Assembly (NCBI GenBank): GCA_001275005.1
Contig: JWZX01000911.1
Coordinates: forward strand, 1-22,486
DNA: 22,486 bases
Direction of reading: 5' to 3'
From: Chrysochromulina tobinii
Taxonomy: Eukaryota > Haptophyta > Prymnesiales > Chrysochromulinaceae
Numbering within the stretch: the stretch's first letter is position 1; each line of letters begins with the position of its first letter. Positions 1 to 8,275 of this stretch are shown here, piece after piece. The position numbers and the translations under genes were made by a program. Below the pieces are notes generated by a model. That model saw only the letters and a program-made list of their open reading frames with translations, had not been told where the DNA came from and ran no database searches.

Positions 1-12
1 GCGAGCGGTAGT

Positions 13-98
13 GCGTAAACACAGCGGGTGCGTATACGTACCCCCTCGCGTATACACAGGTTTCTGCGTATACGCACCCCCGACCGCGTAAACGCAGG
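13..98. repeat. Five imperfect units of GCGTAWACRCA
   Basis: Units start near 13, 30, 48, 66 and 86, giving a period of 17-20 bp. The units at 30 and 66 are close to the palindrome TGCGTATACGCA. The spacers are C-rich. The array may continue beyond the left edge. No function can be assigned; it could be a minisatellite or a cluster of binding sites. Confidence 0.7.
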
Positions 99-461
99 AA
101 ACGACAAACCGTAATGGCAAGACTTGAACGTTGAAGTCACGCATAGAACGGAGCGAGTATGTTCGGCATGTCTCTCGTCTCGCACAATCATCAACATCAT
201 CACAAGAGCCAGCGGCAGCGCGGAGACCGGAGTAGAGATGTTGACCGCTCCGGCCGCGGCCCGCGGGCGACGGGCGTGGGCCTCCGTGGGGCGACCGCGG
301 CGGGCGCGGGACCGCGAGCGAGAGCAGAGAGAGATCGCTTTTGTTTTGCCGTGCGCACTCGCGGGCGGGCCGGGCGCGCTCTCCAAGTGCTCATATCGTC
401 ATATTGCCTTGCCTTCGAAGGCGGTGCATCTAAAACTCATATTTCCTCTGTCCAATGCGTC
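99..461. other. No supported gene
   Basis: This stretch is very GC-rich, especially 240-400. Short open frames exist on both strands, but they are Arg/Ala/Pro-rich as expected from GC bias alone, and none shows a recognisable domain. The start of a real transcript cannot be excluded. Confidence 0.5.
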
Positions 462-1558
462 TCACAGGCGATCCCGTTGGCCTCGTCGTTGCCCGTGCCC
501 CGTATGGACGCTGCGAGAATGCGTGAGAATCGAGACGCAAGAAACCGTAATGCTGTGTACTAACGAAGCAGGCCGAATGCAGGAGAGCCAGGTGGAGCGG
601 CGAGCGCACTTATTGGAGTGTCTCGCTGCAAGCCGTACAGAAACCTCCGTAGCCGGAAGCATCACGCCACCACGCTTGGACCGAACTGGCTTGCTCACCC
701 ACATGTTGGCGAGCTGGGGCGCAGACTTCGATTTTGGCATGAGCGGCGGCAGTCTGAGCGCGGGCCGGCTGGTCGCATCCGCGTAGAAGTGTGCAGCTTC
801 GGCATGCGCATGGTCAGAATCCACCTCTGATTCGTGCGACGTCTCAGCTTCCATCTTCCTCGTTATGGGGTCATCCATGTGCCATTTCGCCCGATACCTG
901 TTCATGAAGGCTTCCTCGCTCTGACGGGCCGCCCTCATGAGCTCCTCTTCCGCCGCTCTTGCTTCTGCCGCCTCCGCTACCCGCTTGGCTGTCTCCCTCT
1001 TGGACTCCTCCTCAGCTGCTGCCCTCGCAGCCCACTCCTCCTGCATTCGCATCGAGCGTTGCGTTGGCCTGCGGAAGGACCGACAACCAAGCTGGCTCAG
1101 AGAGAATTATTTAGGGAAAGGTAAGCAGAGTAGGCATGCATGCTTGCGCGCCTTACGGGTGATAAACGGGGGCAGTCTGCTCACCTGCCGTACGCCTCTT
1201 CGCGCTGGAGCCAAAGTGCTGCTGTGCGATCAGCGACGGCCACAGCTTTCTGTGCACGTGGCGCTAGAATCTTAATGTCGCAACCACGGTCGCAACTCGG
1301 TCGCGCCACGACTTCCATGCCTCTGAATCCACACACGATGTCCATGTCTTCGTGCACGCGAGGGCCGGGCTGCGCCGTGCGTTCTCGGCGACCGTCGCAG
1401 GGGTCACCGCCGGCGGCTCGTACAAAACGCTTGACTGCCTCGAGCTCAAACAAAATCAAGCGCCGTTTTGGGCCATTTTTTGCTTCGCTATTGGTAGATA
1501 CACATACAACAGTCCATATCATTAACCTTTGCATAATGCACCTTACACGATGCATCAC
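462..1558 (-). CDS. Hypothetical Ala/Glu-rich coiled-coil protein, two exons (tentative)
   Basis: I do not recognise a family. The downstream exon (1068 to 462) encodes a charged helix (EEWAARAAAEEESKRE and following, many heptad-like Ala/Glu/Arg runs) about 60 residues long, then a polar tail with Ser/Pro (LRLPPLMPKSKSAPQL). The upstream open frame (1558 to 1185) joins it in frame through a GT-AG intron at 1069-1184, giving EEAYGRPTQRSMRMQEEW across the junction. The start is uncertain. ATG codons lie at 1558 and near 1360, and a second minus-strand frame at 1264-1449 looks about as plausible, so another intron may be missed. The last ~65 residues, after about 655, look less coding, and the true stop may lie in an unseen exon. 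The coiled-coil exon is the firm part. Confidence 0.35.
1069..1184 (-). other. Candidate intron in the coiled-coil gene
   Basis: Read on the minus strand, the donor is GGCAG|GTGAGC and the acceptor is TTCCGCAG|GCC. Removing 116 bp fuses two open frames in phase 2. An A/T-richer stretch (AAATAATTCTCTCTGAG) lies upstream of the acceptor, consistent with a branch-point and pyrimidine region. Confidence 0.5.
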
Positions 1559-2214
1559 CTTTTGGAGAGCTATTAGATGACATATCGAGATGACACACTG
1601 TTTTGCGTTTTAGATGTCTCCACTGAGAGTCTGAGACCTCGTCTGTGAGTACTGATCTCCGCAGAGAGCTCCACTGAGGACTGAGCTGTGCACTGGCGCC
1701 ACTGCGCACACGCACAAAGACAAGGACCACCTTCGAGGTCTCTGTCGTCCAGTCACCGAGCAGAGTCAGGGACTGTGGCTCTGCCCGGATACTTGCCCCG
1801 AAAAGGCAACCATGAACTCGTGGACACGAACATTTGGACAACCTCGATCATACGACGATGATCGGTAGATCGGTACTTACATCCATAGACAAGGTTACAG
1901 ACAACCACCACTATTCACACATGAACACATCGGTTGTGTCAACCTTAGACATCAAAGTCCATCCCACAACGGTGAATGGCAGCGTCTGGCCAGCACAAGC
2001 GGGCCCCCGAGCGCTCTTTCAAGCTCAGTGACCTCAGGGTTGGAGGCTGTCGGCTGACTCCAGCCACTCGACCACACGCACTGCGACAGACATAAGGTTA
2101 CATGTAAAGTCGACCGACTCACTCCAGACCGACTCACTCCACCCGACCTACAGAATGTAGCTCGATACCTGCCCTCGAACGAAGCATTTTTCACGGTTCA
2201 AGTCATGCTGAAGT
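1559..2214. other. Intergenic, no supported gene
   Basis: This lies downstream of the glycosyltransferase gene and upstream of the coiled-coil gene. The open frames are short and have no domain. A 15-bp unit, GACCGACTCACTCCA, occurs twice in tandem at 2112-2126 and 2127-2141. Base composition is less GC-rich than in the neighbouring coding regions, as expected for UTR or promoter DNA. Confidence 0.5.
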
Positions 2215-4383
2215 TTAATAGCTGAAGTTGCCCTCGTACATGAAATCGCCTCCGCGGCACAGGCGAGCCATCTCTCTGCGGCACTGCTCCGTCACCGGGA
2301 AGGCACGCTGCAGCCGACCAGGCGGAGTGAATCGAGTATCTGATGTGGCACAGCAATGGCGTGAGTAAGAGAGGTTGATCCACTTCAATTCAAGCTCATG
2401 GAAGTATTTCGTCAACGTGGGGGTATAGGTTGGTATGGGTGAGGTATGGGTGAGGGAGCAGGCAGAGGATGAGGACCCAGACATATGTGGATGGAGGCAT
2501 GGAACATGGCGCGAGTCCGCGAGAAGGCAGAAGCAAATGTGATGAGGTCGCGTTGCACGACCGCGGGGCGTGGAGCGTTGGGCGTGCGCACAAAGGTTAT
2601 CATTCTTCCAGCCCGGTCGCAGTGAGCAGCCGAGTACGGGCCCTCCGAAATGCTGATGCATCATTTGGAGGGTGACTTGCGACCACGCCGAGCCAAACGA
2701 GCCGATCAGCGCGACGCCGTGCTGGGCGATCGCGAGGTTGAGGATCGAGTGCCATCCGATGTGATGGAGCATTTCGCGAGTAGAGCTGAAAGGACGTGCA
2801 GGGGACGGTTGCTCTGTACTGCTGTCGTCGACGCCGAGTCCTCGAGCTCGACGAGCTCGCGTTGCATCTGCCTCGGGTGCTGCCGAGGGTACCGATCGGT
2901 CACTCGGCCTGCTCGTGCGCGAGGATGACACATCGCCATCGCCTGCTGCAATTGGTGTGCCGTTGCGCGAGTTGGCGCCAAAAGCCATTTGCAGCAGCTT
3001 CTCACGCTGCTCTTCGCCGTATTGGTTCCGATAGTCACCCGGATTCCACGGGTCGATCTTGAGGTCAAAGCGGCGTTGGTCTGTCCAAAAGCAATTCCAG
3101 CTGCGCTGCTTGCACTCGGCGCTGAAATTGGCGACGACGGCGGCTGTCTCAGTGACCAGCAGCACGTGGCGCGTTCCGAAGCAAGTGGAAGACAAGAGCT
3201 TTGCCAGGGGAGGCAGGTACTGTTTGAGCAGCAGAGGCTTTTCCTCGACGTGCTTACCGCCCATACGCACGAGCACAACCACGAAGGGCTCCACCAGCAA
3301 GGTTCCATCGGCTTCTGCCACCGTTTGCGCATGGCGAAGCCGAGCGGATGTGGACAGCACGCCTGCTTGCGAGGAGGAAGCATCCCGACTTCCGCCTATG
3401 CGATGGCGACCAATTGAGCGACCACCTACGATGCGTGCCTCGCCGACCCGGCTGCCGCCGCCGCCACCGCCGCCACCGCCGCCGCCGCCGCCGCCGCCAC
3501 CGCCGCCGCCGCCGCCACCGCCGCTGCCGCTGCCACCACTGCCGCCACCGCCGCTGCCACCGCCGCTTCCACGGCCGCTGCCACCGCCGCCGCCGCCACT
3601 TTCGCTGCCGCCACCGCCACCGCTGCCGCCACCGCTGCCGCCTCCGCTGCCGCCTCCGCTGCCGCCTCCACCGTTTCCGTTCAACATGCCACGACTGCTG
3701 CTGAGCAGCCGCACGCCGTGCTCGTGCAGGAACTCAAGGGACGTTCGGTGCACCCACGGCCGAAACTTGAGGAGCACGTCCCAGCTCGCACCGAACCAAA
3801 AGCTGCGGCCGAGCGCCGGTATGCAGTGCATCCAGCGTGCGTAGAGCGCGAAGATGCCGAGGGAACGGTCGTCGTTGGCAAAGCTCAGCCGCACGACTGC
3901 ATGCTGAAGCGTTGCTTTGCCAAAGCTCGGAGCATCCCATTGCACAGGCGGTCGCCGACGAGTAAGAAAGTCGGCGATCAGATTTGGGTCGTCCTCGCAC
4001 GTCGACCAGGGCTCGAAGTAGCAGCCATGGGATTGTGGGCCTTCGTCGCACCATCGCCATGAGTGGCCACGCATGAACGCTGAGGTCGAAAGAAGTGTGC
4101 GATTCTCCGACATCGCCTGCAGTAGGAGGGCATGGAGAACAAGGAATGAGAAGCCCATGCCCGACTGCTCGTTGAATTCGTCCAGCAGCAGCACGCGTGA
4201 GTTGCTGCAATCGACAGGGTTCTGTGCTCTGTGTAGAGCATCAAGGAGGAGCGCCCTGTCTGGACCGTGCATAAACCAGTGACACGTGCCGTCGACGCCC
4301 TCGGCGGCGAGGCCGAGCAAGGGCTTGTGACGACCGACGCAGACGCAGCAGCAAAAGCCGAGCAGCGAGGCAATGCGCAGCAT
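2215..4383 (-). CDS. Putative secreted/Golgi GT23 (FUT8-like) glycosyltransferase
   Basis: A 722-residue single open frame. The N-terminus (MLRIASLLGFCCCVCVG) is a hydrophobic leader or signal anchor. Residues ~62-128 hold LLLDEFNEQSGMGFSFLVLHALLLQAM followed by a Trp/Cys segment ending CYFEPWSTC. This resembles the donor-binding start of alpha-1,6-fucosyltransferases (G-G-hydrophobic, QL/H, then RTL). Residues ~368-400 (LVRMGGKHVEEK, then LLVTET) match the FUT8 pattern HVRxxDK followed by L-A-T-D. Residues ~548-582 (ALIGSFGSAWSQVTLQMM) match the third fucosyltransferase motif (TFSSQVCRVAYEIM). A Gly/Ser tract (~236-310) splits the catalytic region. Residues ~590-650 look like untranslated sequence, so an in-frame intron around 2420-2600 is possible. 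The C-terminus (LELKWINLSYSRHCC onward) again looks like protein. The family is probable; the acceptor sugar is unknown. Confidence 0.6.
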   Translation of the reverse strand: MLRIASLLGFCCCVCVGRHKPLLGLAAEGVDGTCHWFMHGPDRALLLDALHRAQNPVDCSNSRVLLLDEFNEQSGMGFSFLVLHALLLQAMSENRTLLSTSAFMRGHSWRWCDEGPQSHGCYFEPWSTCEDDPNLIADFLTRRRPPVQWDAPSFGKATLQHAVVRLSFANDDRSLGIFALYARWMHCIPALGRSFWFGASWDVLLKFRPWVHRTSLEFLHEHGVRLLSSSRGMLNGNGGGGSGGGSGGGSGGGSGGGGGSESGGGGGGSGRGSGGGSGGGGSGGSGSGGGGGGGGGGGGGGGGGGGGGGGSRVGEARIVGGRSIGRHRIGGSRDASSSQAGVLSTSARLRHAQTVAEADGTLLVEPFVVVLVRMGGKHVEEKPLLLKQYLPPLAKLLSSTCFGTRHVLLVTETAAVVANFSAECKQRSWNCFWTDQRRFDLKIDPWNPGDYRNQYGEEQREKLLQMAFGANSRNGTPIAAGDGDVSSSRTSRPSDRSVPSAAPEADATRARRARGLGVDDSSTEQPSPARPFSSTREMLHHIGWHSILNLAIAQHGVALIGSFGSAWSQVTLQMMHQHFGGPVLGCSLRPGWKNDNLCAHAQRSTPRGRATRPHHICFCLLADSRHVPCLHPHMSGSSSSACSLTHTSPIPTYTPTLTKYFHELELKWINLSYSRHCCATSDTRFTPPGRLQRAFPVTEQCRREMARLCRGGDFMYEGNFSY
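3451..3672. repeat. CCG/CCA/GCT triplet repeat coding a Gly/Ser tract
   Basis: About 220 bp of near-continuous CCGCCACCGCCG-type triplets. On the minus strand this gives ~75 Gly with scattered Ser inside the glycosyltransferase. On the plus strand it reads as poly-Pro. Interruptions (CTT, ACT, TTC) become more frequent toward the minus-strand 5' side, where the unit is GGCGGCAGCGGA-like. Confidence 0.9.
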
Positions 4384-4677
4384 GTTCTGTCTCTACGATT
4401 CGATTTTAGCAATAATCCTCAAGGTGGGTCAATATCCGGATAGGTCTCCACAGGTAAGAAAGGAAACCGAATGCATGCATAGACCCATATAGATTCCTTC
4501 CGAGAAATCCATTTTCTAAATTTCTGTCAGCCCCACAGCTAAATTTTTGTTTTGGTGAGCTTGATGCCTTGATCATTTTCAGTGATGGCAACCATTCCTC
4601 TAGAGAGCGAGCGCTGCGCAACAAAGACGTCCGTCGCTACACGGTACGGCTTTCAGCTGTAGACGTCTGTATGCGCT
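4384..4677. other. Divergent intergenic region, probable shared promoter area
   Basis: 294 bp separate the starts of the minus-strand glycosyltransferase and the plus-strand thioesterase gene. The stretch 4500-4570 is markedly A/T-rich compared with both genes. ATGCATGC-type palindromes occur near 4470. No specific promoter element can be assigned. Confidence 0.45.
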
Positions 4678-7600
4678 ATGGTTGCACGTCGAGGTTACAC
4701 GGTGGCCGCCGCGATAGAAATTTTTGATGTGAATTTCAGAAAGCGCGCCGTGGCGGTGAGCCGCCCTCGGTCAAACCAAGACCCGCGTCCTCTCCTGTTC
4801 AATACACTGAGCCGAACCAGCATGGCGGCCAGCAGCGCAGCTGACCCGTGGGCCCTGCCCGAGGACGCTGCCGCTAAGTACGATGCCTTCTTCACTATCT
4901 GCGCAAGTGGCGGCAGCCACGTCAATCGTACGCAGGCAGGGCCGCTCTTCGAGCGTGCGGAGCTGCCGCCGCAGCAGATGGCCATCATCTGGTCTCTCTC
5001 TGACATCGACCTCGACGGTCGCCTCAATAGTAACGAGTTCCGCGTGGCCATGCATCTTGCGACGCTCGCCGTGGCAGGGCAGCCGCTTCCTTCGCGGCTG
5101 CCTCCCGTACTTGAGCTCATCGCCCGTCCCCGACGAGCGAGCGACGAGCGATCCACGAGGATGACGACGCAGCCGCCCCATAGTCCCGAGACCAGTTCGG
5201 GCACGAACCTGATCGCTGACTCACGAATCACCATGTACAAGGTCGTGACCTCCGCGTTCGTCAATGCACAGGACTTGCTTGATCCGGGCGTGATTTTGAT
5301 GTGGATGGACATTGCGGCGTGCTTGGCAGCCGAAAGGCACACAAAGACGAGCTCCGTGACGCTCTCGATGGACGATCTCCACTTTGACACGATGGTGCGT
5401 CTCGGAGCGACCGTGCACTTGGAAGCGACGCTCCACAAAGTCTTTGGCACATCGATGGAGGTCGGATGCACCGTGTCTACATCGCAACCATCGGGCCGCG
5501 ACAAGTTCGTGTGCGCCGCATGCTTCACCTTCGTGGCGCTCGGTACCGACGGCAAGAAGATGCGCGTCGCCGAGGCGCTTGCAGTGACGCCCGAGGAGAA
5601 GTTTTTGTCGACGATTGCGACTGAGCGTCGCGCGTGGCGGCTGAAGCGCTCGGCGCTGGAGCTCGAGGCGCGCGAGGGCGCCGAGTCGAGCCAATCGCTA
5701 GACGTGGCCATCGAGGAGGATGCGGTGCTAAGCGGCGGTTGTGCCGCCGGTGGCAGCTGCTGTGAAGGCGGCGTGGAAGAAGCGGCGCCGACGCCCTTGG
5801 TGACCTACTCGATGACTCAACTCGTGCTGCCTAATATGGCCAACCACCACGGCAATACCTTCGGAGGTCAAGTGATGGCGTGGATGGCCGAGGCCGCGAC
5901 AGTCGCCGCCAACCGCCAGGCGTTCGAGTCGGTACCCGCCTCCCACCTCGGCGCGATCTCGCACGTCGAGATCGCGCTCGTGGATGCGCTACAGTTTCAT
6001 GCCAAGTCAGTCGTAGGCGATCGCGTCGTGCTGCATGCAAAAGTGACACGTGTCTTCGGCTCGTCGATGGAGATCTGCGTCACCGTCGAGGCGTACGGCG
6101 CGACCAGCACCGAGGTGCGCCAGCCCCAGCACGGCCTATTCACAGCACGGCCTATTCACAGCACGGCCTATTCACGACGACGCATGCGACCTTGAACCCT
6201 TCGCATGCCAAACCCAGCCCTCGTCCGCATCCAGGGGCGCCTTCTGATGGCCACTGATGGCCACTAATTGCATCCAGGGGCGCCTTCTGATGGCCACTGA
6301 TGGCCACTGATTGCCTCCCTCATTGCCTCCAGGTGCGTCACATCAACACGGGCTACTTGACGATACATGTGAAGGCCCAGAGGCGCCGAGGTGGGCGCTA
6401 CCTCGACCTGCCCCTGCGCCCGTCGCGCGCGCCACCCGCGACGGACTTGGATGCGCATGCGGCACACGCGGGGGCGCTCGTGCGTCTCCGCGTGCGTGTA
6501 CAGCGTCGCCAGATGCTCTCGTTACGCTCGGACGCAATGACGTGGAGCCCGTTGCTCACAGGTGCGCCCTGCGTCCGAGTGCCTCTAAGTGCCTCTCTAA
6601 GTTCCGCTGATGGCCTCTCTAAGTGCCGCTGATGGCACCTCTCTAAGTACTCTGCGCGATTGCTGACTCGCAAAGGAGCCCTGATGACCGCTGATGACCA
6701 CTGATAACCGCTGATGACCTCTGATGACCGCTGATGACCGCTGACTCGCAGAGGAGCTTTGCATTTGCAACGTGCTCGGGCTGCTCCGGGTGGTGGGCCA
6801 GCAGCCACCGGCCGTGCACTGGGAGGTCCTCTCGTTGACCTTCCCCGGGCAGGTACTCACCTGGACTCGAACCTGGACTCGAACCCGAACCCTAACCCGA
6901 GCCCGGAGACCCTGCCTGGAGACCCCCCTGCGGCAAATAGTTGATGGCCGCTGATGACCTCTGATGACCTCCCAGGGCAGATGGTGCGCCCTGATGACCG
7001 TTGATGACCGTTGATGACCGCTGATTATACCGCTGATGACCTTCCCCGGGCAGGTTGTGCGCCGAGGTTCGCTACCCTTTGACGGCTCGCTCAGCGCAAG
7101 CGACGTGATTTGCGTCGCGCATGCAACTGATCTCTTCGGGCGTGGCACGCATGCGCTCAAGGCGGTCACTGTCGTGCAGGCGAGCACGACGCGCACCTTC
7201 GCGGCGGTGACGGACCTGCAGCAGCGCGTGCGCTGGGATAGCCTCCTCGAGGCGGGCAAAGTCCATCGCACCCTTGATGAGAAGAACGCTCTCGTGTACT
7301 TCAAGATGAAGCCCCTCATTACGGGCGGCCGACCACATGACTACACGTTGCTGCAGTCTTGGCGGCGGGAGGCGGACGGCAGCTACGTGATTGCATCTCG
7401 CTCGGTGGTGACTCCCGAGCTGCCCCCCGTGCGCGGCTGCACGCGCGGAGCGGTCCTCCCCTCTGGGTTTCAGTTAGAGCCTCTGGACGACGGGCGTACG
7501 CGGGTGACGTACATCGTCCAGATGCAGCAGCAGCGCGGCATCACCGGCGCCTTCGGCTCGGCCATCCTGCGGCGCGGCGCCGAGCTCATGCGGCGCAGGT

Positions 7601-7776
7601 TCGTGCTGCTCGAGGAGCTGCTGCGCACGGAGGCGGCGCCCAAGACGGCGCCGACTGCGAGCTGGGCGCCGCGCTGGGGCGCTCGCGGCTCGGGCATTTC
7701 GGCCGTACCCACGCCCGCGCCCGTGGCGCTTGAATTGATGATGCCGGGCGCGGCCGCGAGTGCGACGGACCAGTAG
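4678..7776 (+). CDS. EH domain + tandem hotdog acyl-CoA thioesterase + START domain protein
   Basis: Exons 4678-6114, 6333-6561, 6752-6852 and 7054-7776 join in phase to give 829 residues. Residues ~57-150 form an EPS15-homology domain: Trp start, IWSLSDIDLDGRLNSNEF with a full EF-hand loop (D-x-D-x-D-G-x-L-x-x-x-E), then AMHLATLA and LPSRLPPVL. Residues ~183-330 (VILMWMDIAACLAAERH, FGTSMEVGCTV) and ~375-500 (NHHGNTFGGQVMAWM, FGSSMEICVTVEAYG) are two hotdog thioesterase domains arranged as in ACOT11/ACOT12. Exon 2 continues the second one (VRHINTGYLTIHVK). Exon 4 is a START lipid-binding domain (RVRWDSLLEAGK, SYVIASRSVVTPELPP). The expected role is hydrolysis of fatty acyl-CoA to free acid plus CoA, gated by a lipid bound to START. 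The EH domain could recruit it to NPF-bearing endocytic proteins. ATG 4822 (MAASSAADPW) is an alternative start just before the EH domain. Confidence 0.85.
6115..6332 (+). other. Intron 1 of the EH-thioesterase gene
   Basis: The donor is ACCGAG|GTGCGC and the acceptor is CCTCCAG|GTGCGT, phase 0. Splicing restores ATSTEVRHINTGYLT, the expected end of the second hotdog. AGGTGCG occurs at both junctions (6113-6119 and 6331-6337). Inside are three copies of CAGCACGGCCTATTCA (about 6127-6172), then a 43-bp unit in tandem (6227-6269 and 6270-6312) containing TGATGGCCAC. The 3' end carries CTGATTGCCTCCCTCATTGC, which is shared with an intron of the monooxygenase. Confidence 0.88.
6562..6751 (+). other. 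Intron 2 of the EH-thioesterase gene
   Basis: The donor is CTCACAG|GTGCGC and the acceptor is GACTCGCAG|AGGAGC, phase 1. The 5' half repeats CTCTCTAAGTGCC-like units. The 3' half is a CTGATGACCG array (6681-6749). An 18-bp sequence spanning the acceptor (6740-6757) has a 17/18 copy at 6662-6679, on the other side of the array. Splicing gives LLTGEELCICNVLGLL. Confidence 0.78.
6853..7053 (+). other. Intron 3 of the EH-thioesterase gene, flanked by a 19-bp direct repeat
   Basis: TGACCTTCCCCGGGCAGGT is present perfectly at 6836-6854 and 7037-7055. The AG|GT in the first copy is the donor and the AG|GT in the second is the acceptor, phase 0, so splicing leaves one copy (TFPGQ|VVRRG). A degenerate third copy lies at 6964-6990. 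The interior also has GGACTCGAACCT repeats and CTGATGACC or GTTGATGACC arrays. Confidence 0.9.
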
Positions 7777-8275
7777 GAGGCACATACGATGAACCGAGGG
7801 GCTGGCTCACGGGTCGTACCAGGGGGACCGACTGCGCCAGACAGTCTGGAACCGTCTGGAAGCTCTACTTGGCGGCTTTCGGTCGCCTGCTCTCGTCTCT
7901 TTGTATAGCTGTGTGCGAATGTCTGGTTTTCGATATTGTGCTGATCCGATCGTGCAGATCAGGGGGGATCGGATGGCTTGTGACGTGAAGCGAGACCCTA
8001 GCGAGACCCGTCAGACCTGTGAAACGCTCCTTGAATCCCACATAGGCGACCCGAAGGGAAGAACAGACTGCATCAGTGTGCCGCTGACACACACTCTCTC
8101 ACACAAACCCCAAAGAAGGGACACATTCGACCCAGCAGCAATACGCCAAGTTATGGTACGAAAGTGTTCAACAGTGCGTGCAACCATCTCTGCAGATGAG
8201 TAGATGCCCAACTTGAAGCACAATGTGTTTGCATGCATTCATTCCTGAAAGAGCTTCCAGATCACAAAGTTGGAC
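7777..8275. other. Intergenic, no supported gene
   Basis: About 500 bp between the thioesterase stop and the kinase start. It contains an 8-bp-arm inverted repeat, ATCCGATC (7944-7951) and GATCGGAT (7967-7974), a repeated GTCTGGAA near 7840-7860, and a short CA/CT-rich run near 8088-8106. The open frames are short and featureless. It presumably holds the 3' UTR of one gene and the promoter of the other. Confidence 0.5.

Noticed and set aside
124-786. Plus-strand 220-residue frame near the left edge
   Set aside because: Composition reflects GC bias, no motif is visible, and it overlaps the better supported coiled-coil exon on the other strand.
3059-3844. Plus-strand 261-residue poly-Pro frame
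   Set aside because: It is the antisense of the Gly tract of the glycosyltransferase. Outside the tract it has no domain features, while the minus frame has a leader and family motifs on both sides.
6860-6905. CCCTAACCC-like text resembling a telomere repeat
   Set aside because: It is a single occurrence within GGACTCGAACCT-type repeats inside an intron, not a telomere array.
6681-7036. TGATGA and CTGA strings resembling C and D boxes of intronic snoRNAs
   Set aside because: Each 10-bp unit carries both strings, there is no box spacing or terminal stem, and the same strings recur in every array. They follow from the repeat unit.
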